A DNA stretch of 64,000 nt from Sequoia sempervirens (taxonomy: Eukaryota; Streptophyta; Pinopsida; Cupressales; Cupressaceae): NCBI GenBank assembly GCA_007258455.2, contig VDFB02193867.1, positions 572,421,057 through 572,485,056 of the forward strand, read 5' to 3'. The notes below the pieces were generated by a model. The model worked only from the letters and a program-made list of their open reading frames with translations, did no database searches and was not told the origin of the DNA. How positions within the stretch are numbered: position 1 is the stretch's first letter; every line of letters starts with the position of its first letter. Below are positions 52,801-61,800 of this stretch, piece by piece. Position numbers and translations under genes: made by a program.

Positions 52801-55800
52801 TGAAATCTAAAAGGAGTATTTCAAGGCTTGAGATTTGTCATGTCCCTCCCCTAGTGAGGTTGGCCCCCAAAACACATTTACCAAAGGTGTTTTTTGAACA
52901 CCACGCAATAAATATTAATTAAATTATATTTAAATATAAAATGTAAATAATAAAATAAGCTAAAATTTGAATTTAAATATGGCACCTAGTTTTTGGGGCC
53001 TATGGACCTGTTTTGAAATCAATATAAAATCAATTTGAGGGGCACTTTGAGGGCACCTTTTGGAGATTTGAATTTTCCTATTACTACTATTCGCATTGCT
53101 CCAGCAGAGATGGAAACCTCTATTCAAAGCGCCTAAGGTTAGGACAACACCCCTAACTCATTAATCATGTCTTTCATAGTGACTCAAGACTGCCAATTAT
53201 ATATTAACCACTTGCAGAGTGTTGATTGCCATTTTCATCACTTCTAGGCTAGGCACAAGGATTTTCCAACATCCTGAAGAGGTGAACTAAGCTACAACAG
53301 GTACAAACCCCATCATCACAAGTCACCAAGGACAGCAGGGTACCTGGCAAATATATCTAAGGCAACTTCAAGCCCAAATCCAAGAGAGGATCTCTAGCAA
53401 ACCTGCTACATACCTAGCATACCCCAAAATCGGGAGTTTACCAATAATACCTAGGCAAGCAGACCACTCAAATTAGATCTGCCTGAGCCATTTGAGCAAT
53501 AGTCCACTGCAGTGACCAGCATAGGGAGAATCAATCCTACTTGCCCATCTTCACAGGATAAATAGAGAAAGTTACATCTAAATCTGCAGTTCTAGAAAAG
53601 AGATCACAGTAACTGGCATACCCAGATCACTGTAGAGCGATTACTCGAATCACACCCTGCATTAAGTACTAGTGGGACAGTGACCTTGAAGGTTTCACAC
53701 CTCATACCATGGGCGATCATCAAATGGAAGATATTTCTCAAGGGGCTTGTTGTAATATTTTGTCATTGATGTCAAGGTTGTACTGCTTGCTTGTGCTATT
53801 GAGCTGCTTGAGCTGCCTAGTTGCTTGGTTGAGCTGCTTGAGCTCTCCACTTGCCTGCTTTAGCTACTTGTATGTCTGGTTGAGCAGCTTGAGCTCCTTG
53901 GTTGCCTATGTGAGCTGCCTGTGTGTGTGGTTGAGCTGGGTGTGTGTCTACTTAAGCTTGTTGTGAGCTTACTTGTCATTTTTTTTTGTCAGCATTTGTG
54001 CCATCTCAGCATACTTTGACAGCAGGTTGAATATTATTGTGAGAGTTCATTAGTTATCGGGAGCAGCTTAGCTATATGATGCCATACTTCACATTTAATT
54101 GTTTTTTAAAGATGCAAATTTCTACTAAGAGAAACTATGGTCGATGGCTTAATATCTTCTGACGGCTAAAATTAAAGTCCATGTTTTGTCTGGATGTGGT
54201 TATTGTCAGTCACGAATTTGCTGCAGGTGTTGGAGTCGACTCTTTTAAGGATGGCACGTTTTCTCTTTATGGCGGCTCTTAATGAGAACTTCAGGCATAC
54301 CAAGTTTCTTTTGGCAATTGTTTTCTTAGAGTGGAGGCAGCTAAATTTATATCATATCCTCCAATATCAGCGTCGGTTACTTTTTACTCCATCATCTTTT
54401 TATGGGATCTCTGTTTTTGACAGAAGGTGTTATCTTTTGAAGAGGTCGTGGAATTTAATAATCGTTGTTCTTGGGCGACACTATTCATTTAATGGAAAGA
54501 CATGAAAATTCCGCATATTCTCTTGTGTAACGAAAGTTTTCCATATCAACGGGTTGAGAAGGGGAGGCGTGATTTCAAAACCAATTAAAAAAAGCATTTC
54601 CTATCGGGCTTTGTACATGCTGTGCGTGGTTGTTTTGAGGAGGTCGAATTTGAGGCAGTAATTATTAATATCGCCACATTCTTGAGATTGTGGTTCAGGC
54701 TTTATTTCAGGCATTGTTATTGTTTGCGTTTCTTGTGTGTATTCTATCACTAGAATCATTGTATGTGTGGGAGATAGTGAGAATTCTGGGCATGGCGGAG
54801 ATGTTACCATTTTTGTCGACTTTAACATGAATGGCTATATTATTTCTGACGACTCCATCTTCATAGCTGAGTGATGGCTATCATTTGAGGCACAGTGGTC
54901 GAATTAATGAATAGGGGACAGATTTCATTCCTTATTTGAGCTAAAGGCATTCTGATGATTTTTGTTAGGCGGCTAATTAAATGTAATTACATTTTTTTTT
55001 GAGACAATGGCCTCAAGAGTTTTAGTCTAAATTTATCCATCATGTGTGCCAGCTATTTATAAGGAGTTTTCTGTTTTAAATTCTGAGCACTTGATTCAAA
55101 TCTTCAGCGTTGTTTTTTATTTCTGACCAACTGTTTCTAAATTGCTTCTGGGCGACAGTCGTGGATTTTAATGTAAAAAATCTGGCGTGAGTGTGGTGAT
55201 ATCAACTTCCTATTCTTGACATCGTTGCACAAAGTTTCAGTTTATGTGGACGGTCTCTTTATTTTTGCTGTGTGAATTAATTTTGATGTGTTCATAAAAA
55301 AATACTTGGAGCTGGTAATTATTGAAGCCTTTTATTCTCAGATATGAATGTAAAGTGTGGTTTCTAGTCAAGTTTTTGGGAGGCGTGATACTAAGTGTGT
55401 TTTAAAACGTTTTTCTCTTTAAGAAAGATGATGTTTGAGAAAAATATATGCCTGTAGGTGAAGATGTGCTCAATTCAGAAATTTTAATGGCTGAGTATTT
55501 GTAATGATGTTATGCTGAGATTGGATGGAAGTGCATATACAGAAGGTTATGCTGGTTTGAGTCAGAGGTATATTGAGCTGTGTCAAGCCGTCTTATGAAG
55601 AAGTTACAGTGTTTGAAGAAGAAGTTCATGTACTTTCATGCAGAAGGTTTCATCTGTTTTGAGTTCTGATTTGAGGAGCTGAATATCCTTTGTTTGAAAA
55701 GATTTCTGATTTTGGATAGAGTGTATAAGGATGTGAGTCTCACAGTTCATGTGAAGGCAGTGCTAGAAATCAGTGTTTTGCAGATTTGTATTCGAAGTCT

Positions 55801-58800
55801 GGAGTTGGTGCTTCGGTGTTTTCGGAGTTGGTGCTTCGGTGTTTTCGGAGTTGGTGCTCTCGGTGGGTTGGTGCTCACCTATGTAATTTGGGTTGGTGCC
55901 CATTGAAGATAATAAAAGCAATATTTTGCCGTGGTTTTTTCCTGGTGTTTATCATGCATGTGGTGTTTTATGTTGCTGATTTATGATCTGATTTCTGATT
56001 TACATGATCAATCTGGTTTAAAGTTTTTAAAAGTCTGAAAAACTGATTCAACCTTCCCCCCCCCCCTCTTCTCAGTATTTCCTGTGTGCTCTTCAATCAA
56101 CTTCCAATTTCTTATCAGCTCCTAGCCCAAATCACGGGAACAAGAGGGTTTAGGGGCAACTTATGTGACCAGGTCACTCTGATCTGTGTTTCAATCAACT
56201 ATTGCTTCCTACATACTACATTTTCCTTGTACCAGGTTCATTACTAATTATTTAACTGAGATTTGAGTAATTAATAGCTGGAAGTTGCCACAAACTGTGT
56301 AAATTGGTGATTGGAATTCAATTTTTGTGAACTGTGCAATTAAAAAATCATTTGATTATGTCACTGGGGTTTATTTGAATGAATTAACTTGCTCTTATCC
56401 ATTCTAAACTAGTCTAGGACAGATTGTAAAATCCTAGGTCCATTACAAGGTTCCTTCCCGGTGCAGAGCTACGGGACAGTGATTGGAACCCACATTCTCC
56501 AAGATGAAAGAAACAAGTTGAAGGCACTAAGAAAGCCAAGAATCACTAACCAAAATCCATCCAAATGTTCAGCAATGAAGGCATCCCCAGTTCTCCAATT
56601 GTTCTAAGTTTAAGAGCCATTGTCGGGTGGGATATCCATTAATTGAAGCTAATTAATGTTCTGTAGAAGAAGAAGACTGGCCTAAGAGTAGAAATCCACC
56701 CCTTTTTTCATTAAGTGATTACAAGACATTGAAGTCACCTCCAATAATCCAAACATAATCCTAAGGAGAAGCTACTCTATGAACGTGCAAATTATCCCAA
56801 AGTTTAACCTTACCTTGGAGATCTTGGGAAGCATAACACTTAGTGATCAGGATACTGACATTGTTGGTTGTGAGAAACCCTTCTAAAGAGAGACCACCAT
56901 TGCAACTTAAGAAATCTCTTGGAGAAAATTATCTAGAATACCAAGCACAAGTATGACCACTAGATAGACCGTGAGCAAAAACAGCCTTACTTCCCCAATA
57001 TCTACCAATGCTGCAGCAAAATATTTAAGATGATTCTTTAGGAAGCTTAGTTTCCTGAATTAACAATATAAAGGGGTTAAAATCTTTAATCATTCTTCTA
57101 ACAGCATTCTGGTTCTACTACCAAGCACTCTCACATTCTAGGAAATAATCATGATTAAGATGGGTGAGGGAGGAACGAATCCAATTGATTGAGAAAACTT
57201 AAGGCTAGCAGGTATTCTCCTAAACATTTGGTCTTATCATGGTCAATCTTACAGCCTACTTTGAGTGCCTCTTGCCTGCACTATTTTTTATTCTAGCTTT
57301 GTATAATACCTGAATCCCAAGCTGAATTATCTTTTTTTCTATTTTCTTTGAAAGATTCTGATTTTAAGTTATCTTCTAGATGAAAAACAGATATACTGTC
57401 TTGTTTCTCAAGGTCCATGACAAGGGTTTCAGGAACATGCTCAAGCTTTTCGAAGGCAAGAAGAGTCTCTTGAACTAAAGAGTTTGAGAGTTGTTAGGAA
57501 TAAAAAGAGGGTACTGGACAAAAACAATAAACTTATTTGACACCAAAGGAGCATGGTGGACTTTAGCAATGGTAGCAAGCATATCTAGAAGCTCTCCAAA
57601 AATTCTTGAAAGTTTAAGGTCTAGTGTCATACAATCTTGCTGTTAGAAGAATTGTCATTGATGTCAAGACAAAGAATATATCTGTGTTGGCTAAATCAGA
57701 TTGTTGAAGTTTTGAAGTTATCATTGTTGAGCATAATGAGTAAAATCTCAATCTCAACACCATAAATCATTGTTGAGCATTAGTGATCAGATTATTGAAA
57801 ACAAATAAATCACTGTGGAAGTCATTCAGTAGTCATAGATTCGATCCTATTAGAAAAAAGATTGCTACAGACAGAGTAATGTAGTTTCAAAAGATTTGAA
57901 ACTCGAATGGATATCATCTACGGATCAAAATCTGTATGGAGCAAAACTCGAATGAATATGATCTAAACTCGAATGAACATCATCTACAGATCGAAATCTG
58001 TATGGAGCAAAACTCGAATGAATATGATCTAAACTCGAATGAATAACTTCTTCTGATCGAAATCCTTAGGATAATGAATTGTTTATTCTAACAAATCCGC
58101 TTTGTGATTTGTTATGTTATAACTAATGTTGTGGAGGATTAAACAGCCCAAAGACATGTTTCTATATGAGCAGATGCGAGCTTCAGAAAGCATAAGAACT
58201 TGAAAGGACGCGTCATTCAGAACATGATTTTTAATTATGTGTTTCACTAAAAGAGGTGCAAATGAGTTTATCTAAGAGGTGCGAATGAGTTTATCAAAGA
58301 TCGAAATTTTTAAGAGGTGCGAATGAGTTTATCTAAGATCGAAATCTTTAAGAGATCAATTAAAATTAACAAATAAGTTTTTCTAAAGAGGTGCGAATGA
58401 GATATGAAGAGACAAGAGTTTTTCTAAAGTGGTGCGATTGCTTCTAACAAAGCAAACATTAAAAGACAGATTTAAAAAGAACATTGTTTTGTTCATAAAC
58501 AGAAAACAAATAAATTAAAGAAGATCGACCAAGATTAAGGTAATTAAAAGGCACGTCTGGAAAGATATGATTGAAATATGAAGAGGCAGAGTTGTGTTTG
58601 ATGTGTTCTTCCATCAAGAGTTGCAATCTTTGAGCAAATTATATATTTGACATCTCATTCAAAGCTGCAAGTGTGGTTGTAAAGTTGTAAGTGATTCAAG
58701 TCAGAAACCCATCTTCTCGTGTGGGCTTAGGGTGAGATTTTTCATCACAAAGGCAGATTGGAGGATTGGGAGAGTGCAGATCTGATTGAAGTCATTTATC

Positions 58801-61800
58801 TTTCATCCATCAAGTCAAGGTCGTTGCCTTGCATTAGGGGTTGGTGCTCCTTGTAGGTTGGTGCCTACTAAATAGTCAAAGGTGTTAGAATATTATATTC
58901 TTCTTATATTAATGGTCAATACTACTATTGCTATAGTAGTATGTAGGTGAGGTAGTTAGACATTTTTAATGTCTACAGTGATCTACCTCCTCTATTTAAT
59001 GTAATCATCTCCTTTGTTAATTCAAGCAATTTTTAGCCCAAAATTGTTTTACATGGTATTAGAGCAGATCTGAGTCTCCCTCACGGGAGGGCTCAGGATT
59101 TTGGGAGGGTTTTTTTTAAAGCTGTAATTCATGATTTATCACGTGAGATTTTTTGTGAATCCAGATCGAGGGTTCTTGTTTGCATTTTTTGTGAGTATTT
59201 TCATGAAAAATTTCAACCCTCCTGTTGCTTTGATCTGGGTGCACGTTTTTCAAGGGTTTCGCGTTTTTGAAAATCGCGTGAGGAATTCGTCTGAAAATCG
59301 CGTTTCTGCCCTAGGCGCATCGTCTTTTTTTTGGGCGTGGTTTTTATCTGTAATTCGCGTTTTTTGTTCGCGTGAGATTTTCGCGTATGTTTACAAAAAA
59401 AAACGCAAGGGTTTTCTCAAGGGCCGTTTTTTTCTGGTTCGTGGCTCTCTTTGGCACGATTTTTGGGTCTCTGTTCGCGCGGGTACCTGTGCTCGTTTCA
59501 TGCGCATTTCTCTACTGTTCGTGGCCGCATTTCTTGTCGCGTCTTCTAAGATCTGCGATTTACTTCTCCCCTAGCCGCGTTTTGTCTGTTGATGTGTTCG
59601 TGGGTTTCTTTTCTGTGAAGCTTTAAGGCTCGTTTTTGCTTATAACCTGTGCGCAACCTCTGTTTCTTTGTCCGCGCAACTTGAAGAAAGGGTTTCTCAC
59701 GAGCTCCAAACGTGATTTCTGCTGTACACGCATTTTTTTGAGACACGCAATTTATGATTTGAAGATTTCAGTGTCTTCATTCTGCAACCTCTGGTTGGGT
59801 CGTGATTTTCAGCGACTTGTTTTTGGGCTTCCATCTCTGGCCGCGATTTTGAAACTTGTTTCTTTCTTATACCTGGCGTGGCCGCGGATTTCAGAAATTT
59901 TTGCAACCTGGGTACTAAGATTTCAGACATTTTCTGCAATTTTTTGTGCTCTCATGGCCGCCTAGGGCTTCTGCGATTTTCACCTAGGGTTTTGACCCTT
60001 CAGATCAAGTCGAAATTTTTTTCTGACTGCAGATTCCTGTTGGGTTTTTCGAGAGCTCAAATGGGTTGTCGTCCGATTTTTTTGGGTGCTTCGTTTTTTG
60101 TGCCTTGATTTCTGTGCAGATCTGTTCTGGCGGCTAGGGTTCCAAACCCTTTGTTTTTCATCCGACAATCGATGGGTGGGTTTTTTAAATATTTTTTCCC
60201 TTAAAAAAAAAATCTGGATTTATGGGTTTTAATATATTTTTTTTCCCTTAAAAAAAAATATGTACGAGTTTTCATAATTTTTTCCCTTAAAAAAATTCTG
60301 GGTGGGTTTATAATTTTCTCCTCAAAATTAAGGGTCAGTTCCTGTTTACCCTAGTCAGGGTTTTTGATGTATGGGAGGGCTCTCTAGTTTCTAAAGGGTT
60401 TTACCGTTTTTCCTTAAAAAACGATGTTTTGTATGCTGATCCGTGTTTCGGATTTCGTGCCAGCTACTCTTTGGGTTTTTGTAATTCACAAAATGCGTGG
60501 GATTCCTCTCTAGTTTTTACCGTTTTTTCCGAAAAAACGATGATTTGTAATCGTGGGTTTGGCGATTTTTTCCTCAAAAATCGTGGTTTGTTGCAGTCTG
60601 TTTTTGTTGCACCTCGAGTTGCTGGGGCGAACATCTGCACAACTAGCTTCTTGCAGTCTGTTCTCGGGCATCGTGCTCCTCTGCAAAAGTTTCCACGATT
60701 TGCCGATTTATCCTCAAAATTGTGGCAACTGTTCTCGATGTGTCTCTAGTGATAGGGAGGAACAGCTTTGTTATCCAACATCAGGTTGGACGTTTTCTGG
60801 GAGGGTTAGTGTCGGACTCATCTCAGTGGCAGAGTCAGTGGCAGGCTCTTGTCTCTTGTTGCAGCGCTTTCTAAAAAAGGGGCAGCCTTCTCTGTTCTTT
60901 ATCACAACGGTTTTTTGTACTCTTGGTCATCAACATTCTACAGATCCATGGAGGGTCTCCGTAGCAGCGGAGTGTTCTAAAGAATTTGTGACCAATTGAC
61001 CTGCAGAGTGTTTTCTGTAGGCTAGTTAGACGATTGACCATTAAGGGAGGGTGTTAGAATATTATATTCTTCTTATATTAATGGTCAATACTACTATTGC
61101 TACAGTAGTATGTAGGTGAGGTAGTTAGACATTTTTAATGTCTACAGTGATCTACCTCCTCTATTTAATGTAATCATCTCCTTTGTTAATTCAAGCAATT
61201 TTTAGCCCAAAATTGTTTCATAAAAGGGGTTGGTGCTCCTTGTAGGTTGTAGCCTACTAAATCTTTCATAAATAAGTCAAGTAGGTTGGTGCCTACTTTC
61301 ATTTGTAAAAAGTCATTTAAACATTTTCAATAAATTGGTGTCAACTTGTTTTCATTGATTCATATCAAAAGTTGATGTTGATAAGAGTTCAAGATTGTTT
61401 AAAAAGGTTGAAAAATTGAAAGTTTGTTTGATTTACTAATTCACCCCCCTCCCCCCCTCTCAGTAAATCTTTTGTGCTCCACTTGCTTATCATTGAAAAA
61501 AAAATTGCATCTTGCAATTTACCTTCTTGATCCTACATTATTTCACCATTCCCCTGAATTGCTACAATCCATTCCTGGTTTTCATCTTGATCATCCTAAA
61601 ATCTGGTGGGAATTTCTCCCTGAATAGAAAACTTATTTTTATTTCTACTACCAACTTTATGGTCCTCTAAAATTTGGTGACAGAAGAGCTTTAAGTCCTC
61701 TAAGATTTGGAGAGGGTAGAGCTTTAGGTCCTTTAGGATTTGGTGGGGATAAAGCCATCAACATTAGAAGGGCCAAAATTAAACCCTTGATTGTCTTGCT

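Larger units (their letters stand above)
52836..56421 (+). mobile_element. solo chromoviral-type LTR with nested LTR
   Basis: Begins TGTCATGTCCCTCCC and ends TCTAGGACA; GATT flanks both ends (52832-52835 and 56422-56425). The LINE endonuclease resumes at each side, which supports the boundaries. Excluding the nested LTR it is about 1.24 kb, like other chromoviral LTRs here. Confidence 0.72.
57641..61481 (+). mobile_element. solo copia-type LTR carrying a nested mini-element
   Basis: Begins TGTTAGAAGAATTGTCATTG and ends TTTTGTGCTCCA with perfect CTTGC duplications (57636-57640 and 61482-61486). Minus the nested element it is about 1.5 kb. It has GGGGTTGGTGCTCCTTGTAGG motifs either side of the nested insertion and internal duplications (57900-58060, period about 78; 58250-58400, AGAGGTGCGAATGAGTTTATC). 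Confidence 0.9.

Noticed and set aside
59131..60999. Several open frames in the gag-less mini-element
   Set aside because: They resemble translations of T-rich leader DNA and share no gag or pol motif; the similarity to the sister element is at DNA level only.
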